From Sphingobacterium multivorum (GTDB lineage: Bacteria; Bacteroidota; Bacteroidia; Sphingobacteriales; Sphingobacteriaceae): a stretch of 64,000 nt of DNA. Both the position numbers and the translations under genes were made by a program. Positions 14,401 through 23,347 of this stretch are shown one piece after another; the stretch's first letter is position 1, and every line of letters begins with the position of its first letter. Where the stretch lies: contig NZ_CP154261.1 of assembly GCF_039511225.1 (NCBI RefSeq), forward strand, positions 4,960,001-5,024,000, given 5' to 3'. The notes beneath the pieces are model-generated. The model ran no database searches, was not told the DNA's origin, and worked only from the letters and a program-made list of their open reading frames with translations.

Positions 14401-15430
14401 ATTGCATAATACCTTTGTAGACCGCATCCCGTAAAACACCACCTGCTGTATCTCCCGCGTATTCCCAATACATCGCACCGAGCAGCCCCGTCCTATGTAC
14501 GTAATCGCATTTAAATGCAATCGACTCTGGCGTTTCATAAGTTAGTACAAAATCACCTCTATCGTTGACAAGATAATGCGCTTTAGCTTCATCGTCCCAT
14601 TTCTGCTCAAAGTCCTGCAACGCAAGCAGATCTTTATAATCAATAAAACCTTTGATATCAGTTTTATTGCCCCGGCCATAGAATGGAATTCCCAGCACCA
14701 ATTTTTCTACAGGCATCCCCCCTTCGACATGCGCCTTCACAGCCTCCACACAGGTTGTACCGCCCGACATAGCGGAACGATGCAAACTCGCATGATGGTA
14801 CGGCGGATGACCCGAATCATAAGTCATGATATTCACAAAATCCACATCATTCTTAATCTTGTCAAAAGCAATATACTTACCGCTCGCCACAGAAGCTAAA
14901 GTCAACAGTCTCTTCTTACCGATAGCCTTGCGAATATCGTGCATGAGCAAGGTGAAATTTTCCGTATCGGCTATAGAAGACGAAATTCCCGCAGAAGAAT
15001 TCGTTGGATATTCCCAGTCGATGTCAATCCCATCAAGATTAAACTCCTTCACCACACGTAAACAGTCTTTGGCAAACTTCTGTCGATTCATTTCATCAGC
15101 TGCCATTTCACTAAATCGGCCACTTCCCCAACCACCGATAGACAACAATACCTTTAAATGTGGATGCAATTTCTTGAGATCCGTAATAGCTTTCAATCTA
15201 GATTCATTATCTATACGCAGGCCGTCAAAGCTATCGCTGACATGTGCAAAGGCATAATTGATATGCGTCAGATAGGTCGGATCGGGCATCACTTGGGACC
15301 AGGAGGTGACATAGGCGATAACAACTTTTTTGTTTTTTGCTCGTGCACGGCTTACACTAGGGTACAATAATAAAGTCAATAACAGAACAGTGAAGGTCTG
15401 GCTAAGTATTGATTTCAATTTAGATTCCAT
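14399..15430 (-). CDS. Glycoside hydrolase family 18 (chitinase-like)
   Basis: 343 residues with an N-terminal signal or anchor segment (about 8-30). The GH18 barrel shows KVLLSIGGWG (strand 3) and the catalytic DGIDIDWE motif at residues 133-140, with Glu140 as acid, plus NIMTYD and a final GAMYWEYAGD tryptophan segment. It probably hydrolyses beta-1,4-GlcNAc linkages in chitin or related glycans in the periplasm or outside the cell. No chitin-binding module is present. The next gene in the same direction encodes a NagX-like acyltransferase 86 bases upstream, hinting at amino-sugar use. Confidence 0.9.
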   Translation of the reverse strand: MESKLKSILSQTFTVLLLTLLLYPSVSRARAKNKKVVIAYVTSWSQVMPDPTYLTHINYAFAHVSDSFDGLRIDNESRLKAITDLKKLHPHLKVLLSIGGWGSGRFSEMAADEMNRQKFAKDCLRVVKEFNLDGIDIDWEYPTNSSAGISSSIADTENFTLLMHDIRKAIGKKRLLTLASVASGKYIAFDKIKNDVDFVNIMTYDSGHPPYHHASLHRSAMSGGTTCVEAVKAHVEGGMPVEKLVLGIPFYGRGNKTDIKGFIDYKDLLALQDFEQKWDDEAKAHYLVNDRGDFVLTYETPESIAFKCDYVHRTGLLGAMYWEYAGDTAGGVLRDAVYKGIMQ

Positions 15431-15516
15431 AATAGCTGTTTATTTTGTTTCAAGATGATATTGATTGTCCTAAAATATGGTCGTTAAAGTATGCGCATTC
15501 GATGCTTATGGGCGAC

Positions 15517-16710
15517 CTACAGTTTCAGATAAATAGGTAGCTTCTTCAGCAAGATCGCATACCACAACATCGCAAAAGCCCAAAGCAATGAACCGGCAAT
15601 AGCTAAGCCCATATACTCCGATTGTTTATAGAAGAAAAGGGGAAGATGAAAACCCCAGCAGATAAAGTAGATTAGATCGGGAGCAAGATAGGTCGTTAAT
15701 GAGTTCTTTCCAGCCTCCTCAAAAACCCGCATACCCCGCTGGTAGCCTTTCACGTCTATGAAATAATAAAGCAGTATCAAAAGCAATACGCTAATCCCGC
15801 AACAAACCAATGCCCAACTCGGCGTACCATGGATTTTGGATAAAATAAACCAAAAACGCAAAACAAAACCCATAGCCAGCCAGATCGTGGCAAGAAGAAA
15901 CAAGATACGCAACAAGATGCGCGGCGTTGCCGCATATAATTTCATAAGCATTCCCACAAGTGTTCCGGCTAACACAATACAGGGTATATTACCGGATAAT
16001 AGGACATGCAGATACCGTCCAATGCCAGCAAGTTCAATTTTTAATTCGGTGCGAGCCAAAATATTGAGCAGAAAAAATATCAGCCAGCCACATACAACAA
16101 CGATTATCCTACCCCGACTCAACAAGAAAATAGAAGCCGCGGCAAAATATCCCCAACCAATCAACCCTAAAATCCCCCACCATCCTACTTCCAGCCCCTT
16201 TCCATCCGACGCTTTGAAAATATATACGAGATAAATAATTCCCAGGATACCAACGACACGCAAGCCTTTATAAATGGGCTCATATGGCCTATCTTTCGGA
16301 TAGCAATTCCAAATCAGAAATACGCATACATACAACAATCCTAGCCACAACAAATGCGACATTCCTGTCAGCTGTGGATCAACTCGCGAGCCATTCAATA
16401 TCAATACCCCAATAAGCAATAAACTTAATGTTCTGATCAGCATATGAACAAAAATGACCGCTGTCGATGAACCTATCTTTTCCCTGGCCGCAACAGCATA
16501 AGGCACTGCCATTCCAACCATAAAAAGAAATCCCGGGAAAACCCAGTCCGCCAACCCCATTCCATCCTCATCTGCTTCCGAGTGAACCAGCCATTTAGGT
16601 ACACCTGGAATAAACAAGTCATTGACAAATAACATCAGGAACAGCGTGAAACCACGCATGACATCCATTGAACGGATTCGGATTGTAGGTACAGCTTGCA
16701 ATGCGTTCAT
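15517..16710 (-). CDS. DUF5009/NagX-like membrane acyltransferase
   Basis: 397 residues with about ten transmembrane helices. The N-terminus has the family signature SMDVMRGFTLFLMLFVND and LADWVFPGFLFMVGMAVPYAV, as in heparan-alpha-glucosaminide N-acetyltransferase relatives (NagX, DUF1624/DUF5009). Such proteins are thought to acetylate glucosamine residues across the membrane. It lies upstream of and co-directional with the GH18 gene, so the two may be an operon for chitin or chitosan breakdown; the pairing is inference. Confidence 0.8.
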   Translation of the reverse strand: MNALQAVPTIRIRSMDVMRGFTLFLMLFVNDLFIPGVPKWLVHSEADEDGMGLADWVFPGFLFMVGMAVPYAVAAREKIGSSTAVIFVHMLIRTLSLLLIGVLILNGSRVDPQLTGMSHLLWLGLLYVCVFLIWNCYPKDRPYEPIYKGLRVVGILGIIYLVYIFKASDGKGLEVGWWGILGLIGWGYFAAASIFLLSRGRIIVVVCGWLIFFLLNILARTELKIELAGIGRYLHVLLSGNIPCIVLAGTLVGMLMKLYAATPRILLRILFLLATIWLAMGFVLRFWFILSKIHGTPSWALVCCGISVLLLILLYYFIDVKGYQRGMRVFEEAGKNSLTTYLAPDLIYFICWGFHLPLFFYKQSEYMGLAIAGSLLWAFAMLWYAILLKKLPIYLKL

Positions 16711-17174
16711 AATTGATTCGTTATGTTCAAAAAAGTGGCTAACAGTGCAGCTGCTTAGCCGATCTCTTCCCTGGATCCTTCTTAGATAATTTTTTTGTGA
16801 TTTTATGGCGACCGGAACTTGGTGAAAAATTCACGCGTAGAAAAATTCCTGTATAACGAAAAGACAAGCTATTTCGCTAAAGATTTATCATCAATAACAC
16901 TGATGCCGCTTCTTTGAATGATCTAAGATGAGAAAAAAATAACACTATATAGTGAAATATTTATTCAAATTAGTGTAAATTTTACTCATAAAACACAGAA
17001 ATTATGCAATTTACCGCAGTGATTCTTATAAACGACAACTTATGAGCCAATCAACATACAAAAAGAAATGGCATACATACTCGAATTGTTACCTTTATGA
17101 TCTGTATAGTATTGCATATAAAAAGCAATTTATCTAAGTTTGACAAAAACAAATTTACGATACAGCCGATCTAC
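16711..17174. other. Gene-free spacer
   Basis: About 460 AT-rich bases between divergent genes. I see no convincing ORF, tRNA or strong hairpin. It probably carries promoters for the flanking genes. Confidence 0.5.
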
Positions 17175-17276
17175 ATGAAATTCATTCTTTTTATCTGCCT
17201 GTTCTTCGCAACACCGGTTATCTTCGGACAGAATATCAGCGTCGTCCAACCAACAAATAAACAGTACAAACCATGA
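17175..17276 (+). CDS. 33-residue secreted peptide or truncated gene
   Basis: ATG at 17175 opens a 33-codon frame reading MKFILFICLFFATPVIFGQ, an almost textbook signal peptide with a cleavage site after Phe-Gly, followed by only 14 residues. Its TGA overlaps the ATG of the acetyltransferase gene (ATGA). It may be a true small secreted peptide, a leader, or the 5' stump of a deleted secreted-protein gene now fused transcriptionally to its neighbour. Confidence 0.45.
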   Translation: MKFILFICLFFATPVIFGQNISVVQPTNKQYKP

Positions 17277-17776
17277 ATCAATTAAAATTTCGTGACGCCA
17301 CGCAACAAGATTTACCACGCATCGTAGAAATATACAATTCTACAATAGCTTCTCGCATGGTCACTGCAGACACTAGTCCCGTATCTGTTGCCAGTAGACA
17401 AAAATGGTTTGACGAACACAACGCTTCGAAAAGACCCCTGTGGATGATAGAAGATGTAAATAGCCAGGTGCTTGGCTGGGTAAGTTTTCAATCTTTCTAT
17501 GGTCGTCCAGCTTATGATGCAACAGTAGAAATTAGTATCTATTTGGACGAACAGCAACGCGGCCGGGGCCTGGGTAAACAGATTCTCCAGTACTGCATTG
17601 ATAAAGCTCCAGATTTAGGCGTACATACCTTATTGGGATTTATCTTTGCACATAATCTGCCTAGTATTACATTATTTAAAAAAATAGGTTTCGAGGAATG
17701 GGCCAACTTACCCAATATCGCAACCTTGGATCAGGAAGAACGTAGTCTAAAAATATTAGGTATACGAATTAAATAA
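17273..17776 (+). CDS. GNAT acetyltransferase of the PAT/MnaT type
   Basis: 167 residues. The N-terminal RDATQQDLPRIVEIYN and the central acetyl-CoA motif A (SIYLDEQQRGRGLGKQIL, with Q/R-x-x-G-x-G/A) are typical of the phosphinothricin or methionine-sulfoximine N-acetyltransferase subgroup (YncA-like), as is the later HNLPSITLFKKIGFEEWA. The substrate is probably a toxic amino-acid analogue or free amine. Translation is likely coupled to the preceding tiny ORF. Confidence 0.82.
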   Translation: MNQLKFRDATQQDLPRIVEIYNSTIASRMVTADTSPVSVASRQKWFDEHNASKRPLWMIEDVNSQVLGWVSFQSFYGRPAYDATVEISIYLDEQQRGRGLGKQILQYCIDKAPDLGVHTLLGFIFAHNLPSITLFKKIGFEEWANLPNIATLDQEERSLKILGIRIK

Positions 17777-17860
17777 CAACGTGACAATCTAATTAGCTGT
17801 CATCAAAAATAAAATTGTTAAATTAAAGTATTCACTAGATAAGATCTTTAATTTGGTAAT

Positions 17861-18304
17861 ATGAAACATTTAATCCAATTCTCCTTGATGCTGATTGCTT
17901 ATGTATTCTTCTTTTCCAGCCCCCTGTTGGCACAAAATCCAGAGCGTACCAAAACTATCCCGATCGCAAGTGATTCGGCATACAGCAAGATAATTCAAGT
18001 ACTTCAGGATGGCGGTTATTTTATTGTACAGCTCGATCGATCTTCCGGATTTATTCAAACCAGTACGTATTTTGAAAACAATAATTTTCTAAGCAACAAA
18101 GAAGGAGAAAAATTAATTTTCAACTTCCTAATCAGCCCTCTACAAGCTAAAAGATCAAAAATAGTTCTAAATATTTTTTCAATAGAAAGGCGTAAAGGCG
18201 GGAGCTTTGATGCACCTAATTATTATGATGAAGATAAGGGAATCGTCCGGGACAATAAAGCCTACCAACAAATTTGGGATAAGATACTCCCTCTATTTCA
18301 ATAA
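17861..18304 (+). CDS. Secreted hypothetical protein
   Basis: 147 residues; signal peptide MKHLIQFSLMLIAYVFFFSSPLLAQ, then a domain with alternating strands (GYFIVQLDRSSGFIQTSTYF, KIVLNIFSIERR) resembling the small alpha/beta fold of BamC- or DUF4468-like proteins. No firm family. Followed by a clear terminator. Confidence 0.65.
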   Translation: MKHLIQFSLMLIAYVFFFSSPLLAQNPERTKTIPIASDSAYSKIIQVLQDGGYFIVQLDRSSGFIQTSTYFENNNFLSNKEGEKLIFNFLISPLQAKRSKIVLNIFSIERRKGGSFDAPNYYDEDKGIVRDNKAYQQIWDKILPLFQ

Positions 18305-18316
18305 GTACAATCAAGA

Positions 18317-18353
18317 TAAAGCCCAGCTGATCTCATTTCACCTGGGCTTTTAT
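18317..18353 (+). terminator. Intrinsic terminator
   Basis: Stem AAAGCCCAG (18318-18326) and CTGGGCTTT (18342-18350), with a T-rich tail TTTTATAAT. It lies between convergent genes and can serve both. The same stem sequence recurs at 30825-30852. Confidence 0.75.
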
Positions 18354-18364
18354 AATAAAAAAAA

Positions 18365-19183
18365 TTAGATCGAGATGGTCAGTAAAGGAACATCCAGGCC
18401 CGAGGCCATCATACGAGTCTTACTCCGATGGGTCAATGAGCTCCAAAAACCGTACTTATAGGGGATCATGACCAGCAGATCCGTACTGCTCTCTTTTACT
18501 TCGTCCCGGATCGCTTTTACGACCTCATTGGAGGTTACATTTTTGTAGTAATAACTTACTATTCCCATCACATCGTTGATGGTTTCACGTGTTTCTTTTC
18601 CTTTTTCCTCATTCAGCTGCTCAACAGTTTTTCGAATATTGAGAACCTCCAATACTGCTCCAAATTCAGCGGCAAAGTCCTTTACTTTTTCAAGAATTTC
18701 CTTTTGTACACCACGAACAATATCACAGGCAAAAAGAATATGTTCCAACCCCGTAAATTTTGCGCCCAGCGGAACTGAAAGGATAGGTATTTTTAATTTA
18801 CTGATTGCTGCCGTGGTTGTATTACCAAGCATGTCCTGATCAAAGGAACGTTTGGCCATTCCCATCACCAACAAATCCGCATTCGTCTCCTGGATGCATT
18901 TTGTCATCTGATCATAAAACAAACCTGCAGCGAGATAAGGAATAGTCAAAACACCACTTTCGGCCGTAATCGCCTCGGCTTTACGTCGTAAAACCTTACT
19001 TTGATGTTCAAAAATCTTGAACATAGAATCGGGAGAAAGTCGAGCGTTCATCGCATGAATGGAAGGATTTTGAAGAGAAAATAAAACGAGTTCGTATTCT
19101 TTTCCTGCAAATACTTCCATAATAAACTTTAAGGCGTGTTCGGCCTCTTCAGCGTAGTCTGTGGCAACAATAATCCGTTTCAT
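18365..19183 (-). CDS. Universal stress protein, tandem UspA domains
   Basis: 272 residues made of two Usp repeats: the first begins MKRIIVATDYAEEAEHALKF and ends LKIPILSVP; the second begins LEHILFACDIV and ends DVPLLTISI. The first carries a partial G-x2-G-x9-S/T nucleotide-binding element (VMGMAKRSFDQDMLGNTTTA). Cytoplasmic stress protein; the exact role is unknown. Single-gene unit facing a shared terminator. Confidence 0.88.
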   Translation of the reverse strand: MKRIIVATDYAEEAEHALKFIMEVFAGKEYELVLFSLQNPSIHAMNARLSPDSMFKIFEHQSKVLRRKAEAITAESGVLTIPYLAAGLFYDQMTKCIQETNADLLVMGMAKRSFDQDMLGNTTTAAISKLKIPILSVPLGAKFTGLEHILFACDIVRGVQKEILEKVKDFAAEFGAVLEVLNIRKTVEQLNEEKGKETRETINDVMGIVSYYYKNVTSNEVVKAIRDEVKESSTDLLVMIPYKYGFWSSLTHRSKTRMMASGLDVPLLTISI

Positions 19184-19300
19184 ATGGTCTAATTTAAATC
19201 AATAAAAAATCCCTTTTTATTACATTCAAGTTAACGAAAAATAATAAATCTATCAAACGGAAAATTGTCTCAACTGGGTCAATTTTCTCCCGATTTTTGG

Positions 19301-20188
19301 CTATTTTAAGTAGCTAGCCTTTACAAAAGATGCTTTTTTCAGATAATCGATACTTTGTTGTAAACCGGTATAAATATCGTTACGTGTTTCTTCCAGCTCA
19401 ACAAAAATATATTGCAGGCCAGCAACTTTTGAATTGTTAAAAATTGCATCGAAACCGACCATACCACTTTGGCCAATTTCGCGGTGGTCCTTAATGTGCA
19501 AAGCCTTGAATCTGCCCGCATATTTATTGAAGTAATCAACCGGACTAACTTGCCCCATGACCGCCCAATAGACATCCATCTCGAAGAATACATTTTCAGG
19601 ATTTGTATGCTCTAACATATAATCGTACATCACTTTATCTTCCACTTTTCTAAACTCATGCGAGTGGTTGTGGTATCCGTAAATGATTCCTTGCTGACGG
19701 CATTTCGCACCCACAGCATCCAGGTAGCGACATTGCGTTTCCAGATCCTTAAGTGTTTTAGGTACATCCATCCAAGGCGTAACGATGTATTTCATTCCCG
19801 CTGCTTTGTGCGTAGCAATACATTCGTCCCACCATTTTAGGGATTCTGTAAAATCACCAGAGCTTAACTCTTTCTCTGATAGCGTTTTCGTTGCATGTGA
19901 TGAAATCACTTTCATTCCAGCTTTTTCAACTTTTGCCTTAAACTCTTGTGGGCTCAAGTTATATAATTTACCATCTTTGTATCCAGCGGCTTCTACTCCT
20001 GTATAACCCAATGCTGATATCTTTTGCAGAATCTGGTCGAAATTTGCGTTTTTCCCGATTTCTTCACGTACAGAATATAACTGTAGGCCAATTTCCTTTT
20101 TTGCAGCTTTCTGTTGTGCAAATGTTGGACTAACAGCCAACATCATACATCCAGCTACCAATGTTCCAATAAGAGTTCTTCTTTTCAT
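19301..20188 (-). CDS. Exported sugar phosphate isomerase/epimerase-like TIM barrel
   Basis: 295 residues with a signal peptide (MKRRTLIGTLVAGCMMLAV...FAQ). The xylose isomerase-like/AP endonuclease 2 barrel shows IGLQLYSVREEI, YTGVEAAGYKDG, IIYGYHNHSHEF and FEMDVYWAVMGQ, with metal-binding His and Glu/Asp residues. In Bacteroidetes these exported paralogues act on sugars or inositol-like compounds, sometimes in 3-keto-sugar metabolism; the substrate here is unknown. A DUF1080 hydrolase elsewhere in the window (59.4 kb) belongs to a comparable pathway. Confidence 0.85.
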   Translation of the reverse strand: MKRRTLIGTLVAGCMMLAVSPTFAQQKAAKKEIGLQLYSVREEIGKNANFDQILQKISALGYTGVEAAGYKDGKLYNLSPQEFKAKVEKAGMKVISSHATKTLSEKELSSGDFTESLKWWDECIATHKAAGMKYIVTPWMDVPKTLKDLETQCRYLDAVGAKCRQQGIIYGYHNHSHEFRKVEDKVMYDYMLEHTNPENVFFEMDVYWAVMGQVSPVDYFNKYAGRFKALHIKDHREIGQSGMVGFDAIFNNSKVAGLQYIFVELEETRNDIYTGLQQSIDYLKKASFVKASYLK

Positions 20189-20451
20189 TTAGTGCTCAAT
20201 TATTTATTATAGACTTCGTTTAACGCAAAATTATTTGTAAACGCGGGTTTACAGGTTGTTTAGGTTTGTCGCGTTAATTATAGCCGCAATGTATGCAAAT
20301 ACTCGAAAAAACACAATGCTTTACCGTTTTATTTATTCACGTCGCATGCTCAGCGCTCCATAACATGCTTTTTTATAGGAATAAAAATATACCCAACTCA
20401 ACGATTTACAACTTGCAACTGTTCTATTTACAATAACAAACAATTTGAGTG

Positions 20452-20634
20452 ATGGAAAATAAATATGATACCCCCGAACATAGCGATCAAAAACAGGAAG
20501 AAAAACTACCTGACGTTGCCATAGAGGAAAAAGATGATGAACCAGCCGGTCGAAATCTCAAGCGCACACTGATTATTGCAGTATGTGTATTGATTGTATT
20601 TTATCTGATTTATTACTTTATGAGTGGACAATAA
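20452..20634 (+). CDS. Small single-pass membrane protein
   Basis: 60 residues from the ATG at 20452. An acidic N-terminal half (KQEEKLPDVAIEEKDDEPAG) precedes a C-terminal transmembrane helix (TLIIAVCVLIVFYLIYYFM). No family recognised. It lies alone between a phosphosugar isomerase-like gene and a repeat region. Confidence 0.6.
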   Translation: MENKYDTPEHSDQKQEEKLPDVAIEEKDDEPAGRNLKRTLIIAVCVLIVFYLIYYFMSGQ

Positions 20635-20657
20635 CAAGCGACTCGTCGCAACAATGC

Positions 20658-20841
20658 AACTCACCACAGCTCCGGCGGAACTTGACGGATTCTTGGAAAC
20701 CGAAGCTGGGTAAGTCGACTTGAGTCGTCATACACAATCTGGTAGAATCTGACCAGAATTGGTCATCGTGCTGACGTGCTGAACAACTTACCACGGCTCC
20801 GGCGGAACTTGACGGATTCTTGGAAACCGAAGCCAGGTAAA
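20658..20841. repeat. Two copies of a 57-bp direct repeat
   Basis: Copy 1 at 20658-20714 and copy 2 at 20785-20841 differ at only a few positions and share the core CTCCGGCGGAACTTGACGGA and TTCTTGGAAACCGAAGC. Copy 2 has TTACC and GGTAA ends that can pair, with further GGCT/AGCC pairing inside. It is GC-richer than its surroundings and non-coding. Confidence 0.75.
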
Positions 20842-21077
20842 TTGACAATATCTATTAAAATTATTTCGTTTTTCATTTCGCCTGTGTGCTATAAGATAAT
20901 AACTCACTATATGGTTATTTTACACAGGCCGGAGATGTAGAGTCTAGCAAATTAAACAAACCTCATTCCCGATTAAAAACATCTGTTATAACAAATATAA
21001 AACAAAAAATAATAAATACAAATTTTTGAACAAAATAATGAACTATATTTTGCGCAAATTGTCATTCAATTCGTTGT

Positions 21078-21551
21078 ATGACGGATGAAGATAAAGCATT
21101 ACTGGAAACAATTGGTGTACGCTTTCGCGCGAAACGGAATGACTTATATTATTCCCTGCGGGATCTGTCCCATCTAACGGGCATTTCAACTGGAACACTC
21201 AATGGTATAGAAAAGGGAAAAGACTTAACGCTCACAAACTTTTTAACCTTATGTCGTAGCCTGCAAATTCAACCGACGGTATTTTTTCAGCATGATATTG
21301 TCTTTAATTCGCCTTATTCCCTACCTCCTGATGCACAAGAAAGAATCAGCCTAAGCAAAAAACTGGATGACCTCGTCTATCATTCGGATTTTTTTCACTC
21401 AGCACGACGTGTTTCGGAGGTATTGGCCCACTTAGGTATTGACAAGAGCCAAAGCAACAAATTCTCTGTTTACCTATCCAACTATTGTGAAGAGGGAGCC
21501 CTGGTCTATCAGCAGCACGGTAACTATAAAACCTATCGAAAAAAGAGGTAA
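21078..21551 (+). CDS. XRE-family transcriptional regulator
   Basis: 157 residues. HTH at residues ~10-65 (IGVRFRAKRNDLYYSLRDLS, TGISTGTLNGIEKGKDLTL), followed by a C-terminal region with no recognised ligand domain (HLGIDKSQSNKFSVYLSNY). Single gene preceded by an AT-rich stretch. The target is unknown; it faces a convergent desaturase gene. Confidence 0.8.
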   Translation: MTDEDKALLETIGVRFRAKRNDLYYSLRDLSHLTGISTGTLNGIEKGKDLTLTNFLTLCRSLQIQPTVFFQHDIVFNSPYSLPPDAQERISLSKKLDDLVYHSDFFHSARRVSEVLAHLGIDKSQSNKFSVYLSNYCEEGALVYQQHGNYKTYRKKR

Positions 21552-21561
21552 ATAAAAAGGA

Positions 21562-22617
21562 CTAAACTTCTTTGTTGGAAAGCTCACGAAAACGGTTTGC
21601 TCTTCTAAACGTTCCTAAATCATTAAAACGAACCCCATACTTACGCAAAATTTCTTGTGCCTTCTTGCGGCCAATATGACGTACGTAAAATGTCTCATTG
21701 ACGACAAAATGATGGATGCTATGTGTCCAGCCGAAAAAGAAACAAAACAATTGCATCGGAAAAGTCCACCAAACTGTTAATACCTGCGTCTGCTCAATAA
21801 CATTTCCAGCCTCAACATCACCAAAATAATGCATGTTTGATGTAATAAAATGCAAACAAAACTGGCGTAATAAATTTGGCAATAGAATAACATAAATGAT
21901 CCCATGCAGACTTATCAACATGTTATTAACATGGTGTGGAAAACTCAAATTCAACTCAAAAACCTCACTTAACCAACCAATTAACAGGTCTGCAAAGAAG
22001 AAATATAAAATCACATGTGCAAAAATCGTCACGGGAACAATGCTCAAAAACATAATCCGTTTTAGTTTTGAAGAAGTCTCCAATTTCAGAGTCCCATTTT
22101 TCACCTCGCTGTCCATATCATTAAACATGCGATGCAGTCGAAAGAGCCCACCCAATACAACATCGGGGGTTGTTAACAGACGTTTGATCGACCACTGCTC
22201 GCCATTCGTAACACTACGTTCCTCAACATCATGTAATGTACCCGAAAATTTATGATGATGATGATGCAAGGTCCTGCGTATCCAAGGATTTACAGTCAAT
22301 GGACGTAATATCCATACACTAAAAAGCATAAAATGATGAATGGTCTTTTGCCTTTTAAAATAAAGCCAATGAATCAGATCATGCTCTATTTCATGCAATA
22401 CGCCCATAAAAAACGCATTACTGACAATCATAAGCCAAGTCGGAACAATAGCGCGGGACCAAGCTATCGATACAACGACAATGGCAAGGATCGCAAGTGC
22501 AAATAGGGTCATTCCGATACTGTTCTGACTTTTTAAGATGGGATACCTTCCTTTAAGCTGCTGGTAGGAAAGATTTATTTCCCTCCTAATCTGGCTCGAC
22601 TTTTCCTGATGTGTCAA
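21562..22617 (-). CDS. Membrane fatty acid desaturase-like protein
   Basis: 351 residues with the three histidine boxes of the membrane di-iron family: HEIEHDLIH (75-83), a HHHHHKF box around 118, and HSIHHF near residue 300. Hydrophobic helices lie between them. It probably desaturates or hydroxylates a lipid acyl chain using O2. The frame begins with TTG (22617); no ATG lies between there and the upstream stop, and the next Met is residue 36, so the exact start is uncertain. Single-gene unit. Confidence 0.82.
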   Translation of the reverse strand: MTHQEKSSQIRREINLSYQQLKGRYPILKSQNSIGMTLFALAILAIVVVSIAWSRAIVPTWLMIVSNAFFMGVLHEIEHDLIHWLYFKRQKTIHHFMLFSVWILRPLTVNPWIRRTLHHHHHKFSGTLHDVEERSVTNGEQWSIKRLLTTPDVVLGGLFRLHRMFNDMDSEVKNGTLKLETSSKLKRIMFLSIVPVTIFAHVILYFFFADLLIGWLSEVFELNLSFPHHVNNMLISLHGIIYVILLPNLLRQFCLHFITSNMHYFGDVEAGNVIEQTQVLTVWWTFPMQLFCFFFGWTHSIHHFVVNETFYVRHIGRKKAQEILRKYGVRFNDLGTFRRANRFRELSNKEV

Positions 22618-22791
22618 TTCGATGTGATTTAATTGGTAAAAATAAGGATTTTTTCGCAGACCTCTAACATGTTAGGTGCAGGGAAACCATGCCAAAAGCT
22701 ATAATAGGGCAAAAAAATATGCCCGAAGGCTGTAACAAAACGAGCGGATCTGATACTAATGAATTAAAATCAACATATAAAGACCAATCTT

Positions 22792-23286
22792 ATGGAAAAG
22801 AAGTTAATTTACAAGTGGAAAAATAATTTACTCGGAACTAAATCAATCCTTTACCGCAATGACGCAGTTATTGGGAGTTTAGCATCTATTGATTGGAATC
22901 TCGATGCTCATGTCTCTATTCATAACGATCAGTACTGCTTCAAAAATAAAGGCCTTTTCAATCCATACACCGAAATTCGCAATCAACGCAATGAACTGAT
23001 CGGCGACATCGAATACAATGCCTGGACTAGCAGGGCTACCATTAGCCTGATCAATAAAAAATACACATGGAGCCCAAAAAATAGGTGGATGACTTCTTGG
23101 CAAATCGAGAACGAGCAAGGAGAAGTGGTCGAAATCAGACCTTCTTCACTCGCGAACGGCGGAAAAATAGAGAGCTTTGAGCACAGTGAATTAATCTTGT
23201 CTATAAGCTTATATCTTCAAAAGCGCATGACAATAATGTTTTCTATGGTGGCCCTGATCCCAATATTTATTTTACTCCTATGTTAA
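22792..23286 (+). CDS. Hypothetical protein with C-terminal membrane segment
   Basis: 164 residues. The soluble part is beta-rich with repeated strands (YKWKNNLLGTKSILYRNDAV, ISLINKKYTWSPK), a pattern that recalls LURP/scramblase-like barrels but is too weak to call. The last 20 residues (MFSMVALIPIFILLLC) are a transmembrane helix ending at a Cys. Followed by a terminator. Confidence 0.62.
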   Translation: MEKKLIYKWKNNLLGTKSILYRNDAVIGSLASIDWNLDAHVSIHNDQYCFKNKGLFNPYTEIRNQRNELIGDIEYNAWTSRATISLINKKYTWSPKNRWMTSWQIENEQGEVVEIRPSSLANGGKIESFEHSELILSISLYLQKRMTIMFSMVALIPIFILLLC

Positions 23287-23316
23287 CGTAGCAGCCACTT
23301 CTCCTACATAGCAGTC

Positions 23317-23347
23317 AAAGCAGATCGTTTATCAGGTCTGCTTTTTT
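23317..23347 (+). terminator. Intrinsic terminator
   Basis: AAAGCAGA (23317-23324) pairs with TCTGCTTT (23337-23344) followed by a T run. It ends the 22792-23286 gene. Confidence 0.75.

Noticed and set aside
14329..14538. Reading frame on the minus strand across the tmRNA fragment and terminator
   Set aside because: It is an antisense shadow running through a perfect hairpin and the end of the chitinase gene.
20618..20848. 76-codon minus-strand frame over the repeat pair
   Set aside because: The two repeat copies are in different frames, so the protein has no coherent repeat; composition is Ser/Cys-rich and unlike the neighbours.
22201..22280. Histidine-codon-rich stretch as a microsatellite or metal-binding site of its own
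   Set aside because: It is simply the second histidine box of the desaturase.
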